Shown: positions 42,663 through 52,972, counted from the stretch's first letter. The stretch: DNA of 64,000 nucleotides from Pelagadaptatus sp034112445 (GCA_034112445.1 JAWUVI010000007.1:1-64000), one strand, 5' to 3'. Notes: a model not told the origin generated them from the sequence alone. A program made the numbers and translations.

Positions 42663-44294
42663 ATGAACAACTATCACTCACACGACGTTTTAATTATCGG
42701 CAGTGGAGCCGCAGGTTTAACCCTAGCGCTCAGCCTTGCTAAAAAACATAAAGTAGCCGTACTTAGTAAAGGCAAGCTTAATGAAGGTTCCACCTGGTTT
42801 GCCCAGGGGGGAATTGCCGCTGTATTAGACGATAAAGATTCAATAGAGGATCACGTCAGCGATACATTGAAAGCTGGAGCTGGTCTCTGCCATGAAAAGA
42901 GTGTTCGTTTCACTATAGAAAGAAGTAAAGCCGCCATTCAGTGGCTCATCAATCAAGGTGTCGATTTTACCCGCAATGATCACGATGATGACTACCACTT
43001 AACCCAAGAGGGTGGCCATTCCCACAGGCGTATTATTCACAGCACCGACGCTACTGGCAAAGCCGTTCATAACACCTTAATTGAAAAAGTAAGAGCCGCG
43101 AGTAACATATCCTTATACGAACACCATATTGCTGTAGACCTTCTCTCTGAACCCAATATAGAAACAGGTCGTGTTAAATGCACTGGGGCCTATGTATATG
43201 ACTTAAACAAAGATCAAGTTGATGTCTTTCAAGCTCGCGCTGTAATTTTAGCTACAGGCGGTGCCAGTAAGGTTTATCTCTATACCAGCAACCCTGACAG
43301 TGCCAGCGGCGATGGTATAGCAATGGCTTGGCGGGCCGGCTGTCGAGTTGCCAACATGGAATTTAATCAATTTCATCCAACCTGCCTTTACCACTCAAAA
43401 GCCGGTTCATTCTTAATCACCGAAGCTCTTCGAGGCGAAGGCGCGTTACTTAAACTGCCTAACGGTGAGCGGTTCATGGATAAGTTCGACGAGCGAGCCG
43501 AGCTTGCACCACGAGATATTGTGGCTCGCGCGATTGATCATGAAATGAAGCGCTTAGGCGCCGACTGCCTATACCTAGATATCAGCCATAAGCCGGCGTC
43601 TTTTATCGACAGTCATTTCCCGACGGTAAAACAACGCTGTTTAGAACTGGGCATAGACATCACTAAGCAACCGATTCCCATTGTCCCCGCTGCTCACTAC
43701 ACCTGCGGCGGAGTCGTCGTTAATCAACACGGTCAAACCGACCTCGACCAACTCTACGCCATTGGTGAAACTTCATTTACAGGTCTGCATGGCGCTAACC
43801 GCATGGCCAGCAACTCGTTACTGGAATGCATTGTTTATGCGCAATCATCTGCTGAGCACATTATAAACAACATTAATTCTTATGATGCACCTGAACCAGC
43901 CGCCCCATGGGATGAATCGCGAGTAACCAATTCAGATGAAGATGTTGTTATTTCACATAACTGGGATGAACTTCGACGCTTTATGTGGGATTACGTGGGT
44001 ATTGTGAGGACCCAAAAACGTTTAGAGCGAGCCACTCATAGAATTAAATTATTACAAAAAGAGATTCAAGAATATTACAGCAATTATAAAATCGCTAACG
44101 ACTGGGTTGAAGTCAGAAACTTAGCTATGACGGCTGAATTAATTATTCGCTCGGCCATGCAACGCAAAGAAAGTCGGGGCCTTCATTACTCTTTAGACAA
44201 CCCTGAAATTCATCCTATTGCGAGAGATACTATATTGGTGCCCACTAACTTTGCCGCACAGGATATTTACATTATAACAAACGACTCGGCATGA
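42663..44294 (+). CDS. nadB: NadB, L-aspartate oxidase
   Basis: FAD enzyme for the first step of de novo NAD synthesis (aspartate to iminoaspartate). N-terminal dinucleotide fold VLIIGSGAAGLTLALSLA, then STWFAQGGIAAVLD, HSHRRIIHSTDATGKAVH, GDGIAMAWRAGCRVANMEF and the C-terminal helical domain (LRRFMWDYVGIVRTQKRL). At 543 aa it is standard. It is divergent from rpoE, as in E. coli and Pseudomonas, and convergent with ygfX. Confidence 0.97.
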   Translation: MNNYHSHDVLIIGSGAAGLTLALSLAKKHKVAVLSKGKLNEGSTWFAQGGIAAVLDDKDSIEDHVSDTLKAGAGLCHEKSVRFTIERSKAAIQWLINQGVDFTRNDHDDDYHLTQEGGHSHRRIIHSTDATGKAVHNTLIEKVRAASNISLYEHHIAVDLLSEPNIETGRVKCTGAYVYDLNKDQVDVFQARAVILATGGASKVYLYTSNPDSASGDGIAMAWRAGCRVANMEFNQFHPTCLYHSKAGSFLITEALRGEGALLKLPNGERFMDKFDERAELAPRDIVARAIDHEMKRLGADCLYLDISHKPASFIDSHFPTVKQRCLELGIDITKQPIPIVPAAHYTCGGVVVNQHGQTDLDQLYAIGETSFTGLHGANRMASNSLLECIVYAQSSAEHIINNINSYDAPEPAAPWDESRVTNSDEDVVISHNWDELRRFMWDYVGIVRTQKRLERATHRIKLLQKEIQEYYSNYKIANDWVEVRNLAMTAELIIRSAMQRKESRGLHYSLDNPEIHPIARDTILVPTNFAAQDIYIITNDSA

Positions 44295-44304
44295 CCATTA
44301 AATG

Positions 44305-44724
44305 TCATAGCAACAAAAAGGCTCGTAAATCTCTGCGGCCTTGACTACTGCCTGAATCAAAAAAAATTATCATCTCCTTCTCTCTATAACACCCAATTTC
44401 ACAATATCGCAGACGCAGTAGCCAGTGACTCCAACCATGAACAGACCGTATTTCTATGGGTACTGCAGCTTGATTAACCGGATACCATGACATAGTTTTT
44501 TTAGGTGAGATATTATTTTCAGAAGGCTGATAATAAAAGCGCAAACACCCTCTTGGCTCACGGATTAGACGCGTAAAACCCACCACCGCTATCAATAACA
44601 ACAGCCCTGCCACTCCAGAGAAGGCAAGGCCCACTAAGCTAGAATTTAAAATCGCAAAAAAACACAACGCCACGATAATTACATGCAGCCATAGAGCAAA
44701 GCGAGAGGGAAATAACTCAAGCAA
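44305..44724 (-). CDS. ygfX: YgfX (CptA)-like membrane protein
   Basis: 139-aa protein with two membrane segments near the N-terminus (about 10-30 and 33-50) followed by a cytoplasmic part (CLRFYYQPSENN... RSVHGWSHWLLRLRYC). It matches the YgfX/protein YgfX family by position (13 bp after sdhE, convergent with nadB) and by topology. In E. coli YgfX has been tied to SdhE and to cell-division/cytoskeletal effects. Sequence identity of the family is low, so position carries much of the call. Confidence 0.8.
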   Translation of the reverse strand: MLELFPSRFALWLHVIIVALCFFAILNSSLVGLAFSGVAGLLLLIAVVGFTRLIREPRGCLRFYYQPSENNISPKKTMSWYPVNQAAVPIEIRSVHGWSHWLLRLRYCEIGCYREKEMIIFFDSGSSQGRRDLRAFLLL

Positions 44725-44737
44725 TGGGTAACATCCC

Positions 44738-44989
44738 TTATGGAGTTACTTGCATGCCAGTATTAGCGCGAATAATATCGACGATAATTTTTATTTCTGG
44801 ATCTTCAGGCACGTGGCGATTAATAAACCAATTAAACATATCTTGATCCTCACCATCTAACAATTTCCAGTACCGTTTTTTATCCTCATCACCTAAGGTT
44901 TCGTATACGTTGTCAAGGAATGGTAGCAGTACGAGATCGAGCTCAAGCATTCCTCTGCGACTGGCCCAAAAAAGGCGATTTCTTTCCAT
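44738..44989 (-). CDS. sdhE: SdhE (CptB), succinate dehydrogenase assembly factor
   Basis: Helps covalent flavin attachment to succinate dehydrogenase. The 83-aa protein has the family signature RRGMLELD (about 11-18; RGxxExD), followed by DEDKKRYWKLLDGEDQDMFNWF. It lies just upstream of ygfX on the same strand, the standard pairing, and is divergent from ygfZ. Confidence 0.95.
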   Translation of the reverse strand: MERNRLFWASRRGMLELDLVLLPFLDNVYETLGDEDKKRYWKLLDGEDQDMFNWFINRHVPEDPEIKIIVDIIRANTGMQVTP

Positions 44990-45104
44990 AATGCGTGTCC
45001 GTTTGTAATTCCAATGTATGGCTTCAACACCTAAATTTTATGGCGCGAGTATAAACCACAAATCTGGCATACTATTACCACTATTTTTTTAAAAGTTAAT
45101 CACT

Positions 45105-46097
45105 ATGACAATCCAAGCATCCCAACTTTCGCATCTATCCTTATTGATTATCGAGGGCAAAGACAGTAAAAAGTTTTTGCAGGGGCAAATAACGTGCGAC
45201 ACCAACGATATAACCGGATCTCAGTTTCAATATGGAGCCCACTGCAACAACAAAGGTCGAGCCATTGCTAATTTTATTGCAGCGACAATGAACTCTTCGG
45301 CCGAAGCCTCTGAAACAGACACAGTGGTCTTACGAGTTGAGTCAAGCATACAAGCAACTTTGCAAGCGTCATTAGCAAAATACATGGTTTTTTCTAAAGC
45401 TGAAATACAACCTAAGTCTGATAGCTATCTTATTATCGGCCTACAAGGTGACGCTATGGCATGGCTAAAAGAGAGTCACCAAATAAGTTTTCCTAAGCCA
45501 AGCAACGATAGTGAACCAAAGCATTTAAGCAACCACATAATTCAACATAAAGGCGCTTACTTTTTAGCCCTTGATGAACACAGAGTAGAATGCTGGATAC
45601 CGGCAGAAAGTGTGGACTTTGATGATATTTTCAAAATGATCGACAACGACCGTCCTTCAACTCTGTGGCTGCAAGCTGATATAGACAGAGGCATTGGCTG
45701 GATTAGCGAACCTACCAGTGAAATGTTTATACCGCAAATGCTGAATTTCGACACATCCGAAATAAGTGGTATAAACTTTAAAAAAGGCTGTTATACCGGA
45801 CAAGAAATTATTGCCAGAATGCATTACAAAGGGACTGTAAAGCGTCGTTTACAGCACCTAAAAATTTCCTCTGACAAGATTAACATTCTCCCTAAAATCA
45901 ATATAGGTCAAGAACTCTATGGGAAAAAAAATCAACAAAGCATCGGCAACATTGTTAGCGTTAATAAATCCCTAAGCTCTCTGCATATATTGGCCGTGTG
46001 TGTACTGTCAGATATCGAGGACAATGCGGTTTATCTTGATAAAAATGGCGTTGAAAAACTCGAACGGTGTATGTTGCCTTATGCTATAACTACATAA
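45105..46097 (+). CDS. ygfZ: YgfZ, folate-dependent Fe-S cluster protein
   Basis: Tetrahydrofolate-binding protein needed for maturation of some [4Fe-4S] enzymes such as MiaB. Aminomethyltransferase-like fold with the diagnostic KKGCYTGQEIIARMHYKG (about 226-243; KGCYxGQE with the essential Cys). The N-terminal QGQITCDTNDI segment is typical. At 330 aa it is normal. It is divergent from sdhE. Confidence 0.94.
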   Translation: MTIQASQLSHLSLLIIEGKDSKKFLQGQITCDTNDITGSQFQYGAHCNNKGRAIANFIAATMNSSAEASETDTVVLRVESSIQATLQASLAKYMVFSKAEIQPKSDSYLIIGLQGDAMAWLKESHQISFPKPSNDSEPKHLSNHIIQHKGAYFLALDEHRVECWIPAESVDFDDIFKMIDNDRPSTLWLQADIDRGIGWISEPTSEMFIPQMLNFDTSEISGINFKKGCYTGQEIIARMHYKGTVKRRLQHLKISSDKINILPKINIGQELYGKKNQQSIGNIVSVNKSLSSLHILAVCVLSDIEDNAVYLDKNGVEKLERCMLPYAITT

Positions 46098-46130
46098 TAT
46101 TTTATCTACCACATTTTATAGGATTACTTC

Positions 46131-46967
46131 ATGAGTCAGCTTGTCGATAAAGTCCGTCAGGATCTTTTAACTGCTATAGAGAAAGATCAACTGGTATTAC
46201 CAACTCTGCCAGAGGTTGCACTCAAAGTAAGGGAAGTTGCCGAAGACCCTGACGCTTCAATTGACATGCTCAACACAGTAATTGGTAACGATGCTGCTCT
46301 GACCGCTCGAATTATTAAAGTTGCCAATAGCCCACTATTGCGCGGCAGCGTTGAAATCGAGAGTTTAAAAATGGCGTTAATGCGTCTTGGCATGGAATAC
46401 ACCTGTAACATAGCGACGGCATTGGCTATGGAGCAAATGTTCCAGGCCACTTCAGATATGGTCGACAAACGTATGCGTGAAATCTGGACAAACTCAAGCG
46501 AAATAGCGGGTATTTGTCATGTGCTGTGCAAACACTACACTAAATTGCGCCCCGACCAAGCCACTTTGGCCGGTCTTGTCCATCGCATAGGCGCACTTCC
46601 CATATTAACTTACGCTGAAGATCACCCAGCGTTATTACAAGACAGTATTACACTCGATACTGTTATCGATCAGCTACACGCACAGATAGGCAGCAAAATT
46701 TTAGAACACTGGGACTTCCCTTCGGAACTGAAGCAAGTGCCTAGTCAATTTAACAATTTCAGCCGAGATATAGAGAGTGCCGATTATGCCGATCTGGTCA
46801 CCGTGGCCGTATTACAAAACAGTGTAGGAGCCGATAACGAATTCTCTAACATTGACAGAAGCCAAGTAACCGCTTTTGCGCGACTTGGCATCAACCCTGA
46901 CTTAGACTCAGATAATGGCGAGGATTTAAACGCCGAAATGGAAGCCGCTATGCTGCTATTGCAATAA
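46131..46967 (+). CDS. HDOD domain signalling protein
   Basis: 278-aa protein consisting of one HDOD domain (about 20-215): LPTLPEVALKVREVAEDPDAS, IIKVANSPLLRG, ALMRLGMEYTCNIATALAMEQMF, AGLVHRIGALPIL. HDOD proteins are thought to be regulatory or HD-like non-hydrolase modules in signal networks; no partner domain is present here. It lies 33 bp after ygfZ, so probably in the same transcript. The C-terminus is acidic. Confidence 0.88.
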   Translation: MSQLVDKVRQDLLTAIEKDQLVLPTLPEVALKVREVAEDPDASIDMLNTVIGNDAALTARIIKVANSPLLRGSVEIESLKMALMRLGMEYTCNIATALAMEQMFQATSDMVDKRMREIWTNSSEIAGICHVLCKHYTKLRPDQATLAGLVHRIGALPILTYAEDHPALLQDSITLDTVIDQLHAQIGSKILEHWDFPSELKQVPSQFNNFSRDIESADYADLVTVAVLQNSVGADNEFSNIDRSQVTAFARLGINPDLDSDNGEDLNAEMEAAMLLLQ

Positions 46968-47017
46968 TCAGCCAGTAAAAAACTAGCCGTTACATCACTA
47001 AAACCAAAAATACAACC

Positions 47018-47728
47018 CTAAATAGGGAGCGACCAGTCAATCGGATCGGCTCCCTGCTGTTTAAGATATTCATTCGCAGTAGAAAAATGCCCACAGCCTA
47101 AAAAACCTCGATAAGCCGACAAAGGCGATGGATGCGACGAAGTTAATACACAGTGCTTATGGCGATCGATAAACGCGCCTTTCTTCTGAGCATAACTACC
47201 CCACAATAAAAACACCAAACCTTGCCTCTGATCATTCAATTGCCTTACAACTTGATCGGTAAATAGCTCCCAACCCTGCCCTTGATGGGAGCCGGCATCT
47301 GCTTGGCCAACGGTTAAAGTCGCATTTAATAGCAGCACCCCCTGCTTAGCCCATGATTGCAAACATCCGTGATTAGCTATAGGTATGTTTAAGTCTGCCT
47401 GCAGCTCTTTAAATATATTTTTCAATGAGGGTGGTACTTTAACGCCAACCAGCACAGAAAAACTTAAACCATGCGCCTGCCCATCACCGTGATATGGATC
47501 TTGCCCTAAAATAACGACTTTGACCTTGTCAAAAGGCGTGCTATTGAATGCATTGAAAACGTGTTCGGGTGAAGGAAACACTGTTTTTCCGGCACTCTTC
47601 TCCTCAATTAAAAACTGCTTAAGCTCCCTCATATAATCTTGCTGAAATTCACTTTCTAGGTGTTCCAGCCAAGAAATATCAAGATTTTTTGGTGCCGTAT
47701 AATATGAAATAGAATCTGAATTCATCAT
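47018..47728 (-). CDS. ung: Ung, uracil-DNA glycosylase
   Basis: Removes uracil from DNA in base-excision repair. Motif A is VVILGQDPYHGDGQAHGLSF (catalytic Asp), motif B is SSHPSPLSAYRG (catalytic His), and LLLNATLTV is the conserved substrate segment. Two adjacent ATGs (47728, 47725) could start it; upstream frame extension has no support. At 236 aa it is normal length. It is divergent from rapA. Confidence 0.96.
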   Translation of the reverse strand: MMNSDSISYYTAPKNLDISWLEHLESEFQQDYMRELKQFLIEEKSAGKTVFPSPEHVFNAFNSTPFDKVKVVILGQDPYHGDGQAHGLSFSVLVGVKVPPSLKNIFKELQADLNIPIANHGCLQSWAKQGVLLLNATLTVGQADAGSHQGQGWELFTDQVVRQLNDQRQGLVFLLWGSYAQKKGAFIDRHKHCVLTSSHPSPLSAYRGFLGCGHFSTANEYLKQQGADPIDWSLPI

Positions 47729-47876
47729 TGCGTTCCGTACTAGCCCGTTTATTACATTATGAACAAACACTGAAACTAAAATACTAACAACAAAATTTAC
47801 TTTTTTGTCCTTAATAAGGCTATTTCAGGCTAAAATATAAAACTTACAACTCCCCGTTCTATTTTAAGGAATACGC

Positions 47877-50684
47877 TTGTCTGAATTCACTATTGGTCAA
47901 CGCTGGATAAGTAACACCGAAGCCGAACTGGGCTTAGGGATTGTCAGCGTCGTAGAAACTCGTCACACCACCATTACTTACCCTGCCGCAGGCGAACAAC
48001 GGGTATACGCATCTAATAACGCACCATTAACCAGAGTATTGTTCCGCGTTGGTGAAACCATTCGCGACAATGAAAGTAATACGCTGGTCATTGCAAATAT
48101 CATCGAAGACGATGGCTACCTAACATACACCGGAATTGATCAAAATAGTGAAGAGGTAGAATGGGGTGAAGTCGAAATTGACTGCACCATCCAGTTTAGC
48201 AAGCCACAGGACCGCTTATTCGCAGGTCAAATCGATAAGTTACGCGATTACAAGCTACGCTACCAAACACTGCAACACCAACATCGGCTCTCGCATTCTT
48301 CTGTACAAGGAATGATCGGACCACGAGTCCAACTTTTAGAACATCAACTCTATATCGCCAATGAAGTTGGGAGCCGATACGCACCCCGCGTGTTATTGGC
48401 CGATGAAGTAGGCCTAGGTAAAACTATTGAAGCCGGCTTGATTATTCACCAGCAGCTGATCAATGGTTTAAGTCAACGAGTACTCATTACGGTACCTGAT
48501 AGCTTGGCACACCAATGGTTGGTTGAAATGCTTAGGCGATTTAACTTGCACTTTACCCTGCTGGATCAGAATCGCTGTAATGCTCTGGTGGAGTCAGGTG
48601 AAGACAACCCTTTTGAAAGCGCCCAACTGGTACTGTGTACCATCTCATTGTTAACGGAGAATCAAACTCGCCTTCAGCAAGCTCTAGAGTGCGACTGGGA
48701 TCTTATGGTGGTAGATGAAGCCCATCATTTAGAGTGGCACCCGCAACAAGCGTCAGACGCTTACACTTGTATTGAGCAACTGGCACAAAAGTCTCTTGGC
48801 TTACTGTTACTCACCGCAACTCCGGAGCAGCTCGGAATTGATGGTCACTTTGCGCGATTGCGCCTACTTGATCCTGATCGGTATTTTGATCTCAATAAAT
48901 TTTTACAAGAGCAAAAAAACTATCATCCCGTTAATGACTTGGTTCAAGTTTTACTGAATGACAGCAATGCATTGGTTAACGATCAAGACTTACAAGAAAA
49001 ACTCAAACAACTTCTAGGGACTAGTGTAGAAATTCCTATCGATTTAACCCCAGAAAATCTTATAAGAACACGCGATAAAGTAATTGATCAATTGCTCGAC
49101 CAACACGGAACCGGACGTGTTTTATTTCGCAACACCAGAGCCGCGGTTAAAGGTTTCCCCCATCGTCATATGCACAGTTACGGCTTACATGAGGATGAAT
49201 ATTTTCAAGTCGACGAGCACCAAGGCTCAGAGACTATTAATGCCGACAACCCTAAAGTGAAATGGCTCGTTCAATGGCTTAAACAACACCGTCAAGAGAA
49301 AGTGCTGGTCATTTGCTCATCCGCCGATACCGCTTTAGATCTAGATATGCATTTAAACCTGCGTGCTGGTCTACGCAGCTCATCATTCCATGAAGGTCTA
49401 AGTTTATTAGAGAGAGATAGAGCCGCCGCCTATTTTGCCGATGAAGAAGATGGCGCTCAAGTGTTAGTCTGCTCCGAAATAGGCAGTGAGGGTCGAAACT
49501 TTCAATTCGCTCACAACCTAGTTATGTACGATTTGCCCTTAAATCCTGACCTAATAGAACAACGTATTGGGCGCCTCGATCGAATCGGGCAAACCAGTGA
49601 CGTACAAATTCACCTACCCTATTACTGTGATTCAGCAGAAGAAACTCATTTGCAATGGCTACACCAAGGATTGAATTGTTTTGAGAGGGTTTGTCCCGTA
49701 GGCCAACAGATTTATCAACAATTTGCTGATGAGTTACACGACCTCATTAATTCACATCAACCCGACAAACTGTCTGATTTAATTGAGCGCACCCGAGCGC
49801 GCACAGACTCGACCTTAGAAGAATTGCAAAAAGGTCGCGACCGCTTGCTTGAACTTAATTCCTGTAAACCAGAAAAAGCGGCTCTATTAAGCAGTGCATT
49901 AAATGAATTTGATGAAAGCTCAGAACTGCAAGCCTACCTAGATAGCGCGTTCAATATTTATGGGGTTGATTGCGACAAACACAGTGAAAATGCGGTTGTT
50001 ATTCACCCTTCAGACCATATGCAAACTCAGCATTTCCCCAGCTTACCCGATGAAGGCATGACCGCCACCTATTCACGTCAACACGCCTTAAGCCGTGAAG
50101 ATATCCATTACCTCACGTGGGAACACCCTATGGCTAGAGGAGTTATGGATATGGTAACCGGTAGCGAGCTAGGTAATACGAGCTTATGCACCATTAAGCT
50201 ACCTCCACTCAAGCCCGGCTCACTCTTAGTAGAAGCTATATTTCAGTTTTCATGTCCTGCACCTAAATACCTACAAGTTCATCGCTTTACCGAGAGCACC
50301 AGCTTACGCTTACTGTGTGATAGCCAAAATAAATCTCTCGGCCATATCATCACTATCGAGCACATCGACAATTTAGGTGAAAAAGTAAAACGCCCCATGG
50401 CCAAACAATTAGTACATCACGCACGTACAGACATTGAGAAAATTTGTCTACATTTAGAAAGTGAGGCACAAACTTACGAGAAAAGCTTGATCAAGGTAGC
50501 CATTAATAACCTAACTGACTTTTACTCTATCGAACTTAATCGGCTGCATGCACTGGCTAAGGTGAACCCCAATATTCGCCAAGAAGAAATCGACTATTGC
50601 CAAACACTTCAAACCGAAGGTTTAAAGGCTTTGCAAAATGGCCAATTACGCTTAGATGCCATTCGAGTTATTGTCGCAACCTAA
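47877..50684 (+). CDS. rapA: RapA, RNA polymerase-recycling SWI2/SNF2 ATPase
   Basis: Recycles stalled RNA polymerase. 935 aa: N-terminal Tudor-like domains (about 1-105), helicase lobe 1 with LADEVGLGKTIEAGL (about 175-189) and VVDEAHHLEW, lobe 2 with EIGSEGRNFQF and QRIGRLDRIGQ, then the RapA C-terminal region. The start is TTG at 47877, seven bases after AAGGA, confirmed by the match of the N-terminus (MSEFTIGQRWISNTEAELG) to the family. Confidence 0.95.
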   Translation: MSEFTIGQRWISNTEAELGLGIVSVVETRHTTITYPAAGEQRVYASNNAPLTRVLFRVGETIRDNESNTLVIANIIEDDGYLTYTGIDQNSEEVEWGEVEIDCTIQFSKPQDRLFAGQIDKLRDYKLRYQTLQHQHRLSHSSVQGMIGPRVQLLEHQLYIANEVGSRYAPRVLLADEVGLGKTIEAGLIIHQQLINGLSQRVLITVPDSLAHQWLVEMLRRFNLHFTLLDQNRCNALVESGEDNPFESAQLVLCTISLLTENQTRLQQALECDWDLMVVDEAHHLEWHPQQASDAYTCIEQLAQKSLGLLLLTATPEQLGIDGHFARLRLLDPDRYFDLNKFLQEQKNYHPVNDLVQVLLNDSNALVNDQDLQEKLKQLLGTSVEIPIDLTPENLIRTRDKVIDQLLDQHGTGRVLFRNTRAAVKGFPHRHMHSYGLHEDEYFQVDEHQGSETINADNPKVKWLVQWLKQHRQEKVLVICSSADTALDLDMHLNLRAGLRSSSFHEGLSLLERDRAAAYFADEEDGAQVLVCSEIGSEGRNFQFAHNLVMYDLPLNPDLIEQRIGRLDRIGQTSDVQIHLPYYCDSAEETHLQWLHQGLNCFERVCPVGQQIYQQFADELHDLINSHQPDKLSDLIERTRARTDSTLEELQKGRDRLLELNSCKPEKAALLSSALNEFDESSELQAYLDSAFNIYGVDCDKHSENAVVIHPSDHMQTQHFPSLPDEGMTATYSRQHALSREDIHYLTWEHPMARGVMDMVTGSELGNTSLCTIKLPPLKPGSLLVEAIFQFSCPAPKYLQVHRFTESTSLRLLCDSQNKSLGHIITIEHIDNLGEKVKRPMAKQLVHHARTDIEKICLHLESEAQTYEKSLIKVAINNLTDFYSIELNRLHALAKVNPNIRQEEIDYCQTLQTEGLKALQNGQLRLDAIRVIVAT

Positions 50685-50730
50685 AAAGTGAGCTACCTCT
50701 CTTTTTTTACCCGTGAATTGGAAGAGTTTT

Positions 50731-51138
50731 ATGCAAGAATTAATAGATGAATTGCGCGATATGGCAGAGGATGTTCCGGTCCCTCTAGAACTACCGGAGC
50801 ATGATCAATTAGTACAAGCGCAAGAGCAAATATTGATGCCACTACCTCACGACTTTATTGAGTTCATAATGGAGGCGGGGGACATTGTTTATGGAACTAT
50901 TGAGCCGGTAACGGTTGCCGACCCCTTATCCCACACCTATTTACCTGAAGTCACTTCAACCGCTTGGTCACTAGGCATGCCAAGGGAAATGGTGGTGGTT
51001 TGTGAAGCTCACGGCGGTTACTACTGTATTGATGAAGGCGGTGAGATTCGTCTCTGGAAAAATCATGATTACGAATCAGAAACATGGGAAAATATTTGGT
51101 ACTGGTTGCGTGATGTGTGGATGAAAAGCGGAGAGTAA
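50731..51138 (+). CDS. SMI1/KNR4 (SUKH)-like protein
   Basis: 135-aa acidic protein: PVPLELPEHDQLVQAQEQI, LPHDFIEFIMEAGDIVYG, then DPLSHTYLPEVTSTAWSLGMP and GYYCIDEGGEIRLW. This is the SUKH fold pattern, and similar proteins occur in Pseudomonas as stand-alone genes. Many SUKH proteins are toxin immunity proteins, but no toxin gene lies here. The ATG at 50731 follows GGAAGAG; a GTG 18 bases earlier is possible. Function unknown; it may be part of a rapA transcript (46-bp gap). Confidence 0.75.
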   Translation: MQELIDELRDMAEDVPVPLELPEHDQLVQAQEQILMPLPHDFIEFIMEAGDIVYGTIEPVTVADPLSHTYLPEVTSTAWSLGMPREMVVVCEAHGGYYCIDEGGEIRLWKNHDYESETWENIWYWLRDVWMKSGE

Positions 51139-51226
51139 AGCTTAACAAATAGACATAATCTGTTAGAATTCGACTGATCAGTCACAGCAAGACCAAAGAG
51201 TTCTAACATCAGGTACACATCGTATT

Positions 51227-51934
51227 ATGAATATTGAAGATTTTTATACGCCTATAGCCAACGGCATCAGCTTCAGCCGTGATCAGGCTAGCGGATTTGC
51301 GAAGAATATCGCTGATGACTTCAACCCCATTCACGACATTGACGCTAAACGTTTTTGCGTGCCGGGTGACCTATTATTTTCTATCGCCTTATCTAAATTT
51401 GGGCTCTATAACACGATGCAAGTCACGTTTTCAGGCATGGTTAACGCAGAAACCCCTCTGCAATTTAATCATATTGAAGCCGGTAAATTAGATATTGTTG
51501 ATGCTAACGAAAAAGTCTACTTAACCGTGGAGCACCAAGGTCAACAATCCAACAACCAAGCCGCCATCTCCAAACTCATTGAGCAATACGTAGGGTTTTC
51601 AGGGAAGACTTTCCCGCACATTTTAGTGCCCTTATGGAAATCTAAAGGAGTGATGGTCAACCCTGATAGGCCCATGGTTATCTATCAATCAATGACAATC
51701 AACATGACCTCGCTAGATTTTTCCAGCCCCAGTATTGAGGCTACAACCCCAGAAATAGACGTTAACGGCAAACGCGGCAATGTTGTTTTGCGATTCAACT
51801 TTAAAGACGGAGATCGTAAAATTGGCACCGGCGAAAAGCATATGATTTTGAGTGGTTTAAAAGACTACGATCAAACGGCAATAGACGACTTGATTACCTT
51901 TTATAACCAACGAAAAATTGATTTGTCGGGTTAG
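51227..51934 (+). CDS. DUF3581 family protein
   Basis: 235-aa protein with hot-dog-like character: DFYTPIANGISFSRDQASGFAKNIADDFNPIHDIDAKRF resembles the MaoC-type start, and PGDLLFSIALSKFGLY follows. It belongs to the family of uncharacterised gammaproteobacterial proteins (DUF3581). No catalytic assignment is safe. Its stop is 3 bp from the convergent LysR gene. Confidence 0.75.
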   Translation: MNIEDFYTPIANGISFSRDQASGFAKNIADDFNPIHDIDAKRFCVPGDLLFSIALSKFGLYNTMQVTFSGMVNAETPLQFNHIEAGKLDIVDANEKVYLTVEHQGQQSNNQAAISKLIEQYVGFSGKTFPHILVPLWKSKGVMVNPDRPMVIYQSMTINMTSLDFSSPSIEATTPEIDVNGKRGNVVLRFNFKDGDRKIGTGEKHMILSGLKDYDQTAIDDLITFYNQRKIDLSG

Positions 51935-51937
51935 AGA

Positions 51938-52828
51938 TCACTTGCCGTCTCGATATTCATCACACAGAGCCAACCATTTTTCTATTCCAGCGCTGCGATA
52001 TTTTTTCTTGTGTAGAATCAAGTAAAACTTTCTATGCCAATCTCTATGCGGCGCAAATAATGGTTTTAAACTGCCTCGTTGAAACGCATCGCGCAGAGCA
52101 ATTTCAGACAAGCAGCCAATACCTAGGCCTGCTTCAACCGCACGTTTAATAGCTTCCGTATGCTGCAGCTCATGGCGCAAATTCAACTCACCAGTTAATC
52201 CGTGTAGGGCTCTATCAAAGGCCTGCCTCGTCCCAGATCCCGTTTCACGAACAACCCAAGCGGCCTCGGATAAATCTTTATCGGTTAACTCTGTTTTTTT
52301 TGCATAGGGGTGATTAGGCCCGCAAAAAATCATCAAATCATCTTCACGCCAAGGTATCACGTCTAAATCGGGGTGCTGTAAATCCCCTTCAATCAGCCCT
52401 ATATCCAGCTCAAAGTTTTCAACTTGATGAGCAATCGTTTGAGTATTAGCAACCGTCAGTTGAACGTCGCTGCCCTCATGCTCACTCATATAATGCGCCA
52501 TCATTTCCACCGCCAAATAATTGCCAATGGTCATAGTTGCGCCGACTTTTAATTGGCCAAGATCGGTATGCTGTTTTAAGCCTCGTTCGAATTCATGAGC
52601 TTGCGCCATTAATGCTTCCGCTTTTGGACGCAATAACTTCCCGAGCTCATTAAGCTGCAAGCGCTTACCTATTCTGTCAAAAAGTTGAATATCAAACTGT
52701 GTTTCTAAATCTTTCAGCGAACTGCTCGCCGCCGACTGCGACATGGATAAGCTCTGTGCCGCACGAGTAATATTTTCAAAATGAGCTGACGCGAGAAAAA
52801 CCTCTAACTGCCTTAATGAATACTTCAC
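51938..52828 (-). CDS. finR: FinR-like LysR transcriptional regulator
   Basis: 296-aa LysR regulator. N-terminal winged helix-turn-helix (about 1-60: LRQLEVFLASAHFENITRAAQSLSMSQSAASSSLKDLE), then the co-inducer domain (about 88-290). It is transcribed divergently from fpr across 144 bp, exactly the arrangement of FinR and fprA in Pseudomonas, where FinR activates fprA under oxidative stress. The gap holds AT-rich ATTAAT repeats (near 52872 and 52888) that could be operator half-sites. The name rests on synteny plus family. Confidence 0.82.
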   Translation of the reverse strand: MKYSLRQLEVFLASAHFENITRAAQSLSMSQSAASSSLKDLETQFDIQLFDRIGKRLQLNELGKLLRPKAEALMAQAHEFERGLKQHTDLGQLKVGATMTIGNYLAVEMMAHYMSEHEGSDVQLTVANTQTIAHQVENFELDIGLIEGDLQHPDLDVIPWREDDLMIFCGPNHPYAKKTELTDKDLSEAAWVVRETGSGTRQAFDRALHGLTGELNLRHELQHTEAIKRAVEAGLGIGCLSEIALRDAFQRGSLKPLFAPHRDWHRKFYLILHKKKYRSAGIEKWLALCDEYRDGK

Positions 52829-52972
52829 TTAATAATTCCTTAGAGTTTAAACACTCCTTTACCTGTTTTATTAATTAATATAACCGTATTAATTTGTTTT
52901 GCAAATATAAATAGTCAGTTTAATCTACTCATCAATGACCACACCCACTGACAAATTAACTGGAAACACAAC

